DNA from: CAZAKO01 sp964546145
Lineage (GTDB): Bacteria; Fidelibacterota; UBA2242
DNA length: 35,282 nucleotides
NCBI GenBank assembly: GCA_964546145.1
Contig: CAZJIU010000016.1
Coordinates: 1-35,282, forward strand
Reading direction: 5' to 3'
In this document: positions 7,879 to 16,815 of the stretch, one piece after another
Layout: each line of letters starts with the position of its first letter
Numbering within the stretch: position 1 is the first letter of the stretch
Program-made: the position numbers and the translations under genes
The notes under the pieces: generated by a model
Seen by the model: only the letters and a program-made list of their open reading frames with translations
What the model was told of the DNA's origin: nothing
Databases searched by the model: none

Positions 7879-9270
7879 TTATATTTTTTCATTGATCAGA
7901 TTTTTTAATGTTTGATGGAGTTTAAAAACATCACCGGCGCCCAGAGTGATGATCAAATCGCCCTTTTGATAAAGAGATTTGATCAATTCTGGTATGGTAG
8001 ATTTTTCTTCGATTAAATGGATATTCGGATGCCCGGCGGCTTGCAGAACATCGTAAATCAGTTTCGTTGAGACACCTTCGATTGGTTTCTCCCGGGCGGG
8101 GTAGATATTCATCAGCACGACGACATCCGCCAATTGAAGTGCTTGAGCAAATTCCCGATAGAATGCCTGGGTACGACTATAAAGATGTGGCTGAAAAATG
8201 GCAATTATTCGCCGCCGCCAGCCGGATTTCGCCGCTTTCAGAGTAGCTTCGATTTCCCGGTAATGATGAGCGTAATCATCAATGAGCATCAATTCCGCAG
8301 ATTGATGAATGATATCGAATCGCCGTTTAACTCCGTCAAAGGTTTTCAAGGCAGAGGCGCAAGTCTGGAAATCTATCCCATACTCCAAGCCGATGGCAAT
8401 TGCTGCGAGTGCATTTTTAACATTGTGAGCTCCGGGTAAAGGCAAGTAAATCAAACCCAGTTGTTTTCCTGTAAGAGTAACGTCGAATTCGCTGGTTAAT
8501 TTGTTCAACCGGATATTGGTAGCCTGAATATCACAGTTATGATCGATGCTGTACTTCACAAAATCAACAGACACTTGAGGTAAGATGGACTGAATGTTCT
8601 GATCATCATCGGATAAAATTAACTTCCCATAAAATGGCAATCGGTTGACAAATTTGACGAAACTGTCTCGAACACTCTCCAGATTCCCGTAGGTATCCAG
8701 ATGCTCGGAATCGATGCTTGTCAGAACGATATGCGTTGGGTATAATTGATGGAAAGAGTAGTCGAATTCATCTGCTTCGACAATTATGGTATCACCATTA
8801 CCGTTGTGGATTGTGGAGTTTAACTCTTTAAGAACGCCGCCGGCAATGATTATCGGATCACGACCGGCTGATAGGAATAAGTGACCAATTAATGAAGTCG
8901 TTGTGGTTTTGCCATGAGTGCCGGCAATCGCGATGCTGTTCGGGCGGGCACGTAAAATTTCTCCCAGGATTTTTGCCCGTTTAATCACGGGGATTCCCCT
9001 TTTGCGGGCTGCTTGCAGTTCAGGATTATTGAATTCGACGGCGGCAGTATAAATTACTGCATCGCAGCTTGTCACATTCTCGGCGCGATGGCCGATATGC
9101 ACTTTAATGCCTCGTTTTTCCAGTCGGGTGATATTATCAGAGTAATTAATGTCGGATCCGGAAATTGTATATCCCCAGTCGCTGAGTAGTTCGGCAATTC
9201 CGCTCATGCCGATGCCACCGATTCCAATCAGGTGGAAATGTTTAATCTTCCCCAACATTATCTTCAACAT
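7879..9270 (-). CDS. murC: UDP-N-acetylmuramate--L-alanine ligase MurC
   Basis: MurC is the cytoplasmic ATP-dependent ligase that adds L-alanine to UDP-MurNAc, the first step of the stem peptide. It has the N-terminal UDP-binding loop HLIGIGGIGMSGIAELL, the ATP loop GTHGKTTTTSLIGHL, the central-domain VEADEFDYSFHQLYP, and the DDYAHHYREIEATL segment of the C-terminal domain. At 463 residues it has the usual family length. It overlaps the end of murG. The ATG at 9258, preceded by a GAAG-like site, would give the more typical MLGKIKHFHLIG start, so the first four residues are uncertain. The 3' neighbour in many dcw clusters (ddl or murB) is absent. Confidence 0.97.
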   Translation of the reverse strand: MLKIMLGKIKHFHLIGIGGIGMSGIAELLSDWGYTISGSDINYSDNITRLEKRGIKVHIGHRAENVTSCDAVIYTAAVEFNNPELQAARKRGIPVIKRAKILGEILRARPNSIAIAGTHGKTTTTSLIGHLFLSAGRDPIIIAGGVLKELNSTIHNGNGDTIIVEADEFDYSFHQLYPTHIVLTSIDSEHLDTYGNLESVRDSFVKFVNRLPFYGKLILSDDDQNIQSILPQVSVDFVKYSIDHNCDIQATNIRLNKLTSEFDVTLTGKQLGLIYLPLPGAHNVKNALAAIAIGLEYGIDFQTCASALKTFDGVKRRFDIIHQSAELMLIDDYAHHYREIEATLKAAKSGWRRRIIAIFQPHLYSRTQAFYREFAQALQLADVVVLMNIYPAREKPIEGVSTKLIYDVLQAAGHPNIHLIEEKSTIPELIKSLYQKGDLIITLGAGDVFKLHQTLKNLINEKI

Positions 9271-10369
9271 ACTTTAAAATATCATCTACAATTAAAGTGG
9301 CAGATTCAGGACGGGCTAAACTTTTAGCACGATTGGCCATTTCGGTCAGCTTCGCTTGATCTGCGAGTAAAGTATTCACATATCCTTCGAGTAATTCCAA
9401 ATCGAGGTCTCTTTGCAGAACCACCAGGGCAGCCCCCTCTTTTTCCATGATCCGGGCATTGATTTCCTGATGATTCCCCGCAGCTGTCGGCAGCGGTACC
9501 AGGATTGAAGGCTTGCCATAGAGGCACAATTCAGCCAGCGATAGGGCTCCGGAGCGACTGATAATAATATCGGCTGCCGAATAAGCAATGCCCATTTCAT
9601 GAATAAACGGGGTTACCTTAACGTAAGGATTATCCATAAACCGGTTTTTTATTTCCTCGTAATCTTTTTGACCGGTCTGCCACAGAAATTGACATTGCGG
9701 TTTTTCAGTATAGTTTTCAAGATTGGTAATCCAGTAACGATTTAGTGCCTGTGAGCCTTGACTGCCTCCAAAAATGAAAATCGTTTTCAAATTGGAGTGC
9801 AATTCAAAAAAGCGAATAGCCTGCTCCCGGCTGACCCATTCCAGCGACCGTCTGAGAGGCGTTCCAAACCAGTTTGAGTTTGGAATATACTGGCTGGTGT
9901 CTTCGAATGAGGTATAAATGCGTTTGGCATGTTTAGCCAGCATGCGCGTTGTAACCCCAGGGAATACATTTTGTTCATGCAGAAAAATCGGAATTTTACG
10001 CATGGCAGCAATACGGAGTGGGGGACCTGCGGTATAACCTCCGGTTCCAATTGCAATATCTGGTTTGAACTGTCTGATAATCAACCAGGACTGAATCAGA
10101 CTTACCAAAAGCCTGACCGGGAACATCAGATTTACCAGAATATCCTTTGTCCTAAATCCACGCTGGAACCCGCGCACCCAGATTTTTCTAAATGGCCAGG
10201 TCTGATTTTGCAGGACGGTTGATTCCAAACCGCGACTGGTTCCAACAAATAGAAATTCAATATTGCCAACTTGATTACTCCGGGAGTGTAGCTCTTCCAT
10301 TAGTGCTATTGCAGGGAAGAGGTGGCCGCCAGTACCACCACCGGTAACCAGCACTCGCAAGGTTTTCAT
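9242..10369 (-). CDS. murG: UDP-GlcNAc:undecaprenyl-PP-MurNAc-pentapeptide transferase MurG
   Basis: MurG is a family GT28 glycosyltransferase on the inner face of the membrane that converts lipid I into lipid II. The diagnostic loop VTGGGTGGHLFPAIAL is at the N-terminus, followed by TGGYTAGPPLRIA, HEQNVFPGVTTRML, the second nucleotide loop IFGGSQGSQALN, and SRSGALSLAELCLYGKPSILVPLP for UDP-GlcNAc. I placed the start at the ATG at 10369 (MKTLRVLVTGGGTGGH), which gives the family N-terminus. An in-frame ATG at 10387 would overlap ftsW by eight bases and add six residues. Neither has a strong ribosome site, which fits translational coupling to ftsW. Confidence 0.96.
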   Translation of the reverse strand: MKTLRVLVTGGGTGGHLFPAIALMEELHSRSNQVGNIEFLFVGTSRGLESTVLQNQTWPFRKIWVRGFQRGFRTKDILVNLMFPVRLLVSLIQSWLIIRQFKPDIAIGTGGYTAGPPLRIAAMRKIPIFLHEQNVFPGVTTRMLAKHAKRIYTSFEDTSQYIPNSNWFGTPLRRSLEWVSREQAIRFFELHSNLKTIFIFGGSQGSQALNRYWITNLENYTEKPQCQFLWQTGQKDYEEIKNRFMDNPYVKVTPFIHEMGIAYSAADIIISRSGALSLAELCLYGKPSILVPLPTAAGNHQEINARIMEKEGAALVVLQRDLDLELLEGYVNTLLADQAKLTEMANRAKSLARPESATLIVDDILKYVEDNVGED

Positions 10370-10379
10370 GGTTTCTTCT

Positions 10380-11519
10380 TTAGACATGAACAGTCACTAA
10401 TCTTATGGGTTTTTGGGTGTTGATCATATGCCTGGAAATATTCAGGATAATTCCAAGACAGGCGAAATTGTAGAGCATAGTCGAACCACCGTAGCTAATA
10501 AAAGGCAGAGGAAGACCGGTTACCGGCAGAATGCCACAAACAACCCCGACATTGACCAGCTGATAAACAAACATACTGAGCGAAAGACCAAGTCCGAGCA
10601 GATTGCCAAATACATTAGGGGCTCGGAAAGCAATGCGCAGCCCTCTGATAAATAGCAAAAGGAAGAGAATCAGTAGCAGCGTTGTACCAATAAAACCAAA
10701 TTCTTCGCCGGTAACCGAGAACACGAAATCGGTATGTGGTTCGGGGAGAAACAGATTCTTTTCAATGCTGCCGCCCAGACCACGCCCCCATAAACCGCCG
10801 TTACCGAGTGTGATTAGCGATTGGTGAATCTGGTAACCGGTACCCTGAGTATCCTCGACGTTACCGATTGCAGTTAAAATTCGTTTTAGTTTATAAGGCG
10901 ACAATAAAACGCTAATCACAGCGATAATTCCGAGTAGACCGGAAAATGGAGCAAGATGTAAAATTTTTGCCCCACCAATGAACATTAGAGTTACTGACAG
11001 AACAATGATTACTGCTGCAGTGCTGAAATCCGGTTCGGCAATTATCAATAAAACAACTAGCAGTAACATTGATGCTGGCGGAATAAAACCTCTGTTGAAA
11101 TCGCCGATATTGTCTGCATGACGGTCGTAAAATGAAGCCAGGTAGAGAATAAATGCAAATTTTGCCAATTCCGAAGGTTGAAATCGCAACGGACCTGTAT
11201 GGAGCCAGCGGGCGGTTGGTGAAGTGTCATGGATAAGGTGAACAATCAGGGTAGTAGCCAATAACAAGATCGCTGCAATAGTAACCCAGATGGCGGCAGA
11301 TTTAAGATGATTATAATTTAATTTCAGGAAAAATAGACCGACAATCAATCCGGCGATTATCCTGATAAAATGACCCCGCATATAATGACCTGGATCATTG
11401 AATCGGGCAGCAGCCAGAGAAGAGCTGGCGCTGTATTGAATAACAAATCCAATCCCAATCAAGATGACAATCAGGTAGAAGTAAAACTGATCAATGGATT
11501 GGGAATATTTAACCTTCAT
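10380..11519 (-). CDS. ftsW: SEDS-family lipid II polymerase FtsW
   Basis: This 379-residue polytopic membrane protein of the SEDS family (FtsW, RodA, SpoVE) has about ten hydrophobic helices. Family segments are YSASSSLAAARFNDPGHYM, FQPSELAKFAFILYLA, LLIIAEPDFSTAAVI, the loop GTGYQIHQSLITLGNGGLWGRGLG, FLPEPHTDFVFSVTGEEFGF and LPLPFISYGGSTML. SEDS proteins polymerise glycan from lipid II and work with a class B penicillin-binding protein. Its place between murD and murG, with ftsI in the same cluster, favours FtsW over RodA. It overlaps murD by 11 bases. Confidence 0.95.
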   Translation of the reverse strand: MKVKYSQSIDQFYFYLIVILIGIGFVIQYSASSSLAAARFNDPGHYMRGHFIRIIAGLIVGLFFLKLNYNHLKSAAIWVTIAAILLLATTLIVHLIHDTSPTARWLHTGPLRFQPSELAKFAFILYLASFYDRHADNIGDFNRGFIPPASMLLLVVLLIIAEPDFSTAAVIIVLSVTLMFIGGAKILHLAPFSGLLGIIAVISVLLSPYKLKRILTAIGNVEDTQGTGYQIHQSLITLGNGGLWGRGLGGSIEKNLFLPEPHTDFVFSVTGEEFGFIGTTLLLILFLLLFIRGLRIAFRAPNVFGNLLGLGLSLSMFVYQLVNVGVVCGILPVTGLPLPFISYGGSTMLYNFACLGIILNISRHMINTQKPIRLVTVHV

Positions 11520-12906
11520 CTACCTTATTCCTGTGTAAAGAATGAACAATTTCTTTGAACACCTTACCGCGATGTTCGAAGTTCTCGAACATATCGAAAC
11601 TGGCACAGGCGGGCGATAATAAAACCACATCACCCGGTTGGGCTAAGCGATGAGCTTTTGATACTGCATCCGGCATTGATTTGGTAAAAATATTGGGTAT
11701 ATCGTTTTTAATCGCCTGCTGAATTTTGGTTGCTGCTTCACCTATTAGAATTGCTTTTTTGGTATTTTTCCGTAGAAAGGGTAATAACTGGCTAAAGTCC
11801 GCATCTTTATCGCGACCGCCGAGAATAATAATTACCGGCTGACTGAAACTCTTGAGTGCATACTTCACCGAATCAACATTGGTAGCCTTGGAGTCGTTAT
11901 AGTAAGCAACATCATCAATGGTTGCCACAAATTCGAGACGATGTTCGATGCCAGCGAATTGACGCAGGACCTGACGCACATGGTCAGTTGAAATATCAAA
12001 ATCGGAAATCGCATTTAAGGACGCCAGGATATTTAACAAATTATGTTCTCCAAGTAAGGCAATTTCCGATCTGTGTATCAGTATTTTCCCATTATAGGTG
12101 TAGATGTTTTGATCATCAGCAGTGAAAAGCATTTCGGGATTGGGTGTTAAACCAAAGGGCATCTTCCGTGGACGAGGTGGCAGATTCTGCTTTAGCAGGG
12201 CATCATCAGCGAAATATACGTAGCTATCAGCCTCTTGTTGGTTGCGGGTGATATTGAGTTTGGCTTTTAAATATTGATGAATGTCATGTTCATAGCGATC
12301 CATATGATCGTCTGTGACATTTAGTACCACGGCGACATCGGGACGAAAATGAATAATCCGTTCTAATTGAAAACTGCTAACTTCAAGTACGAATATTCTT
12401 GGTTTATGACGGACCTGGTATGCATTCGGAATAAGTGAACTAAAAGAAACTCCGATATTACCGCCGCAGAAAACTGCGTATTGGGTATCTTTGAATAATT
12501 CATAGATAAGCGTGGTAGTGCTGGTTTTGCCATTCGAACCGGTTACGGCGATCACTTTTGCTTCGGGCATTGACCAATATGCTATCTCGATCTCACTGAC
12601 AATCGGAATACCTTTCGTTTCGATTTCGCGTACAATTGGAGCGGTGTTGGGAATTCCGGGACTTAGCACGACAAGATCGGATTGGGTGACTTTTTCACTA
12701 TGTCGCCCAAGTTCGATTGTAACCTCGTACTTACACAGCTCTTGCGTGACTGTCTCGGGGATTTCGATTTTTGCCAGATCTGATAATAATACCTGAGCTC
12801 CCTGCTGAGCGAGCAATTGAGCCGCAGTGAGTCCGCTGCGCCTGGCACCGAGAACAGTCACCTTGTGGTTTTTAACATTTATTGGTAATGTTTTTAAATC
12901 GATCAT
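11509..12906 (-). CDS. murD: UDP-N-acetylmuramoyl-L-alanine--D-glutamate ligase MurD
   Basis: MurD adds D-glutamate to UDP-MurNAc-L-Ala in the cytoplasm. The 465 residues include the N-terminal domain with VTVLGARRSGLTAAQLL, the ATP loop VTGSNGKTSTTTLIYEL, FVLEVSSFQLERI, the NVTDDHMDRY segment, YYNDSKATNVDSVKYAL and ILGGRDKDADF, which together are diagnostic of MurD. Its start codon overlaps the mraY stop in a four-base ATGA arrangement, and its end overlaps ftsW by 11 bases. Confidence 0.97.
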   Translation of the reverse strand: MIDLKTLPINVKNHKVTVLGARRSGLTAAQLLAQQGAQVLLSDLAKIEIPETVTQELCKYEVTIELGRHSEKVTQSDLVVLSPGIPNTAPIVREIETKGIPIVSEIEIAYWSMPEAKVIAVTGSNGKTSTTTLIYELFKDTQYAVFCGGNIGVSFSSLIPNAYQVRHKPRIFVLEVSSFQLERIIHFRPDVAVVLNVTDDHMDRYEHDIHQYLKAKLNITRNQQEADSYVYFADDALLKQNLPPRPRKMPFGLTPNPEMLFTADDQNIYTYNGKILIHRSEIALLGEHNLLNILASLNAISDFDISTDHVRQVLRQFAGIEHRLEFVATIDDVAYYNDSKATNVDSVKYALKSFSQPVIIILGGRDKDADFSQLLPFLRKNTKKAILIGEAATKIQQAIKNDIPNIFTKSMPDAVSKAHRLAQPGDVVLLSPACASFDMFENFEHRGKVFKEIVHSLHRNKVDEG

Positions 12907-14006
12907 AGAATTTTAAAACTACTTAGACTTAAAATTGCCAGCAGGATACCGATTATCCAGAACCTGATGACGACCTTGCTTTCGTCCCAGCCCTTCATTT
13001 CGAAATGATGATGAAGCGGTGCCATCAGGAAAACTCGTTTGCCAGTGCCGGTTTTTATTCGAGTATATCGGAAGTAACAGACCTGAATGACAACTGACAG
13101 AGTCTCGGCAAAAAAGATTCCACCCAGTACCAGGAATAAAATTTCTTTTTTTAACAGAATTGCGATTGTCCCGAGAGCACTACCCATACCCAACGAACCA
13201 GTGTCACCCATAAACACCTGAGCAGGCTTGCTATTATACCATAGAAAGCCTAAAATACCGCCGGCGAATGCCATACAGTACACCGTTAATTCACCACTCC
13301 CTTGGATATAAATTGTATTCAGGTAATGGCTAAAATCAACCCGTCCAGTAACATAGGCAATTACCGCGAATGCGAGAGCCGCGATGCCCATCAATCCTGC
13401 AGCTAAACCATCCAGCCCATCGGTGAGATTAACTGAATTTGAGGCAAAGGTGACAAATAGAATAACAAATGGGATATATAAAAATCCGAGGTTTAACTCG
13501 AGATTTTTAAAAAAAGGAATGGAAATAAGACCGCGCAGCGAAGTTAATTCCGGAGTAAAAAAGAGATAGCAGCCGATAATTATCCCCAGACTAATTTGTC
13601 CGATTAACTTATAGCGGGCAATCAGTCCTTTTTTTATTTTTTTGACGACTTTGAGGTAATCGTCAACAAAACCAATTATCCCCATCCAAATTGTAGCAAT
13701 CAGGATTAATATCGTATAGATATTTTTCAAATTTGCCCAGAGCAGTACCGGAATAATAACCGAGAACAGGATGATGATTCCTCCCATTGTAGGAGTACCC
13801 TTTTTGGCCAAATGTGAGGTCGGACCGTTTTCGCGGATGATTTCGCCGACCTGATGTTTTTTGAGTAAACGGAGGATAATCGGACCGATAATGAAGCTAA
13901 TCACGAGTGCGGTAATGGCCGCCATCGCCGCCCGAAAAGTGATATATTGGAACAAATTAAATCCACTGATATACTTTTTTAGCGGAAATAGTAGATGATA
14001 AAACAT
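12903..14006 (-). CDS. mraY: Phospho-N-acetylmuramoyl-pentapeptide transferase MraY
   Basis: This 367-residue integral membrane enzyme transfers phospho-MurNAc-pentapeptide to undecaprenyl phosphate to make lipid I. The catalytic and magnesium-binding motifs are intact: FVDDYLKVVKK, FASNSVNLTDGLDGLAAGLM, FMGDTGSLGMGSALG, and APLHHHFEMKGWDESKVV near the C-terminus. The N-terminal FRAAMAAITALVISF helix is typical. The start ATG shares one base with the murF stop (TAATG) and the end overlaps murD by four bases, so translation is probably coupled along this part of the operon. Confidence 0.97.
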   Translation of the reverse strand: MFYHLLFPLKKYISGFNLFQYITFRAAMAAITALVISFIIGPIILRLLKKHQVGEIIRENGPTSHLAKKGTPTMGGIIILFSVIIPVLLWANLKNIYTILILIATIWMGIIGFVDDYLKVVKKIKKGLIARYKLIGQISLGIIIGCYLFFTPELTSLRGLISIPFFKNLELNLGFLYIPFVILFVTFASNSVNLTDGLDGLAAGLMGIAALAFAVIAYVTGRVDFSHYLNTIYIQGSGELTVYCMAFAGGILGFLWYNSKPAQVFMGDTGSLGMGSALGTIAILLKKEILFLVLGGIFFAETLSVVIQVCYFRYTRIKTGTGKRVFLMAPLHHHFEMKGWDESKVVIRFWIIGILLAILSLSSFKIL

Positions 14007-15358
14007 TAACTAATAATTCCTTCGATTATATCTTCAAGATGATTAGCCCGGGAACCTTTGAATAGAATTGTATCTGTCTCCAAAGTGTCCTTTTTTAATA
14101 CTGCTAATAACTCCTTTTTATCCCAGAAGGAACGAACCTGCTGGCTACCACCTTTGAGCGCCTCTTCAGCAGCCAGCTCAGACAAAGGTCCGTAGGTATA
14201 GAAACAATCAATTGCTGCTGTAGTTACTTTTTTCCCGATCTTGCTGTGACTGGCTTCGGAAATTGTGCCCAATTCCAGCATATCGCCGAAGATGAAGATG
14301 CGCCGCCCGGGGACGTTCATTTGCGAAAAGGTCTCGATTGCCGCTGCTGTACTGGTGGGATTTGCGTTATAGGCGTCATTGATTATCCGGCAATTCCGGT
14401 ATTGTTTTATCACAAATCGTTGATTGACTGCCTCGAAGTTTTCCAGGGCAGATTTAATGTCAGACCAGGTAACGTCGTAGGTACGAGCGACAGCAACTGC
14501 CGCCAAGGCATTTTGAACCATCGGCTTTCCTGGAACTTTAAGGTGAATTATGATATCTTCATTTACTTGAAGAGTCCCACAGGCATTTTGGTCATAAGTG
14601 ATTATTTTACCGCGGTAATCGACATTCTGCCGGTCTAATCCGTATGTCACGATTTTAGTAGCTGGCTTGAGCGTGGCAAGCATTTCGTCGTTCTTATTAA
14701 TAAAACTGATACCGTTGACCGGGAGTGAATCAAACAGCTCCTTTTTGGCTTTTAGCACCCCGGCTAAGTCCTTAAAATACTCTATATGACCATACCCAAT
14801 ATTGGTAATTAATCCGGCAGTAGGTTGACATATCTGACACAGGAAATTAATCTCGCCAAAGTGATTGCTACCCAATTCCAGCAGACTGATAGTGTGTTCA
14901 GCCGTCAGACTCAAAAGAGTTAGAGGAAGACCAAGCTGATTATTGAAGTTTCCGCTTGTGCAATGCAGTGAATAGCGTTTTTGTAGAATTGCCTGACACA
15001 TTGCCCGGGTCGTCGTTTTGCCGTTTGTACCGGTAATGGCAAGAACCGGGATTTTAAACTCACGTCGCCAGCAGAGAGCCAATTGCTGCAGGGCTGTTTC
15101 GGGAGAATCCACAATCCAGAGGGGTAAGCTGGAATCGGTATTTTGATCAGCCCACTCCTGCGAGACAACACATAAAGCAGCACCCTGCGCAATTGCTGAG
15201 TTTAGGTAATGGTGACCATCAACTTTTTCACCTTTAAGCGCGAAGAACATTGAACCAATCGTCACTTTGCGGCTGTCAATTGTTACACTACTAATCGCTG
15301 AGTTGAAATTTCTCAGTGTACCTAAACCGATCTGGTTAATAAAACCGGCGGTAATCAT
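14006..15358 (-). CDS. murF: UDP-N-acetylmuramoyl-tripeptide--D-alanyl-D-alanine ligase MurF
   Basis: MurF attaches D-Ala-D-Ala to the tripeptide precursor in the cytoplasm. The 450 residues carry the N-terminal DSRKVTIGSMFFALKGEKVDGH, the ATP loop ITGTNGKTTTRAMCQAIL, LLELGSNHFGEINFL, the INDAYNANPTSTAAAI motif that separates MurF from the other Mur ligases, and IFIFGDMLELG. The D-Ala-D-Ala ligase (Ddl) that would supply its substrate is not in this cluster, so it must be encoded elsewhere. The start overlaps murE by four bases. Confidence 0.97.
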   Translation of the reverse strand: MITAGFINQIGLGTLRNFNSAISSVTIDSRKVTIGSMFFALKGEKVDGHHYLNSAIAQGAALCVVSQEWADQNTDSSLPLWIVDSPETALQQLALCWRREFKIPVLAITGTNGKTTTRAMCQAILQKRYSLHCTSGNFNNQLGLPLTLLSLTAEHTISLLELGSNHFGEINFLCQICQPTAGLITNIGYGHIEYFKDLAGVLKAKKELFDSLPVNGISFINKNDEMLATLKPATKIVTYGLDRQNVDYRGKIITYDQNACGTLQVNEDIIIHLKVPGKPMVQNALAAVAVARTYDVTWSDIKSALENFEAVNQRFVIKQYRNCRIINDAYNANPTSTAAAIETFSQMNVPGRRIFIFGDMLELGTISEASHSKIGKKVTTAAIDCFYTYGPLSELAAEEALKGGSQQVRSFWDKKELLAVLKKDTLETDTILFKGSRANHLEDIIEGIIS

Positions 15359-16815
15359 CTCTTTTTCCCGAAATAATTTTCGGCTATATCTACGTCATAA
15401 AATGGATACCTAACCCCTTTAATTTCCTGGTAATTTTCATGACCTTTACCAAGTATTGCGATCACGTCCTTTAGAGTACCTTGTTTTAATCCAAATTCGA
15501 TTGCAGTTTTGCGGTCGGTGATCTTGTAATAACCATAATTTTCAGGAAAACCTTCCACGATTTCCTGGATGATTGCTTCAGGCTCTTCAAAACGGGGATT
15601 ATCGGTTGTGACAATGACCATATCAGACAAAGATGCTGCAGCACTTGCCATTAGAGGTCTTTTGGTTCGGTCTCGATTGCCACCACAGCCAAAAATTGTG
15701 ATCAGTTTCCCGTCGCTGGGAACGATGTCGCGCAGGGTATTCAGTACATTAATTATCGCATCAGGAGTATGAGCATAATCAACGAATGTCCGTGGGAATC
15801 CATTCTGACGGATTTCCTGAAGGCGTCCGGGAATCCAGGCGACATTGGCAATTGCTTTGGTAATAATTGCAGGTTGAATTCCCAGTTGCAGCGCTCCAGC
15901 GGTCGCAGCTAAAATATTACTTAAGTTATGTTTTCCCGAGAGTGAACTTTTAATTGGGATGATTTGGGAACCAGCTACAATATTGCCGGATGTTCCATTA
16001 ATGTATTTGACATCTGGCTGCCAGCTGAAATCGGCTGGTATGCCGATTGAATAGGTTAGTAATCTTGCCTCACCACTGTTTTTAAACTGTTTGCTGTAGG
16101 AATCATCTAGGTTGACCAGACGGAAACCAGTTGGGATTATCAGAGGGAAGAATCGTAACTTAGCCGCAACGTAATTTTCCATCGTAAGGTGGAAATCCAG
16201 ATGATCCTGGGAAATATTGGTAAAAATACCACCCTTAAATGAAATTCCATCAATCCGATCGAGAGCTAGGGCATGAGAGGAGACTTCCATTACTACTGTA
16301 GCTATAGTTTCATTCACCATCTGAGAAAAAATTTGTTGTAATTGCAATGAATCGGGAGTGGTGAGGGTCAGAGGATAAAATGAATCCTCGATATAATATC
16401 CCAGAGTTCCGATGGAACCGCTGGCGATTTCGGCTTGTTTTAAAATTGATTTCAGGAGATAGACCGTAGTCGTTTTACCGTTGGTACCGGTAACCCCAAT
16501 AACGGTTAATTTATCGGTGGGATTGTCGTAGTAGTTGGCGGCGATTCGGGCTAATGCCTTACGGCTGTTAGTAACCAGAATTTGGGGGATACGGCACTGG
16601 TTTTGTCGTTCCTCACAGACAATTACTGCAGCGCCGTTTTCAATCGCTTGAGGGATAAATTGATGCCCGTCAGCCTGTTGCCCCCGAATGGCGATAAACA
16701 TATCGCCGGGTTTTATCTGCTGCGAGTTGTTAGAAATGTTATTTATTTTGGATGGTAAATCTGCGCAAGATTGATAAGTAATTCCCCGCAAAATATTTCC
16801 GATTGATTTAGTCAA
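15355..16815 (-). CDS. murE: UDP-N-acetylmuramoyl-L-alanyl-D-glutamate--2,6-diaminopimelate ligase MurE
   Basis: MurE adds the third stem-peptide residue. The 486 residues contain NNSQQIKPGDMFIAIRG, the ATP loop VTGTNGKTTTVYLLKSIL, VMEVSSHALALDRIDG, TNISQDHLDFH, FVDYAHTPDAIINVL, GCGGNRDRTKRPLMA and VTTDNPRFEEPEAI. The DNPR motif is the established marker for meso-diaminopimelate, as opposed to lysine, so the cell wall should be of the Gram-negative A1-gamma type. The start is a TTG at 16815; GGAG lies eight bases upstream and no in-frame ATG fits. It overlaps the ftsI end by eight bases. Confidence 0.96.
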   Translation of the reverse strand: MTKSIGNILRGITYQSCADLPSKINNISNNSQQIKPGDMFIAIRGQQADGHQFIPQAIENGAAVIVCEERQNQCRIPQILVTNSRKALARIAANYYDNPTDKLTVIGVTGTNGKTTTVYLLKSILKQAEIASGSIGTLGYYIEDSFYPLTLTTPDSLQLQQIFSQMVNETIATVVMEVSSHALALDRIDGISFKGGIFTNISQDHLDFHLTMENYVAAKLRFFPLIIPTGFRLVNLDDSYSKQFKNSGEARLLTYSIGIPADFSWQPDVKYINGTSGNIVAGSQIIPIKSSLSGKHNLSNILAATAGALQLGIQPAIITKAIANVAWIPGRLQEIRQNGFPRTFVDYAHTPDAIINVLNTLRDIVPSDGKLITIFGCGGNRDRTKRPLMASAAASLSDMVIVTTDNPRFEEPEAIIQEIVEGFPENYGYYKITDRKTAIEFGLKQGTLKDVIAILGKGHENYQEIKGVRYPFYDVDIAENYFGKKR

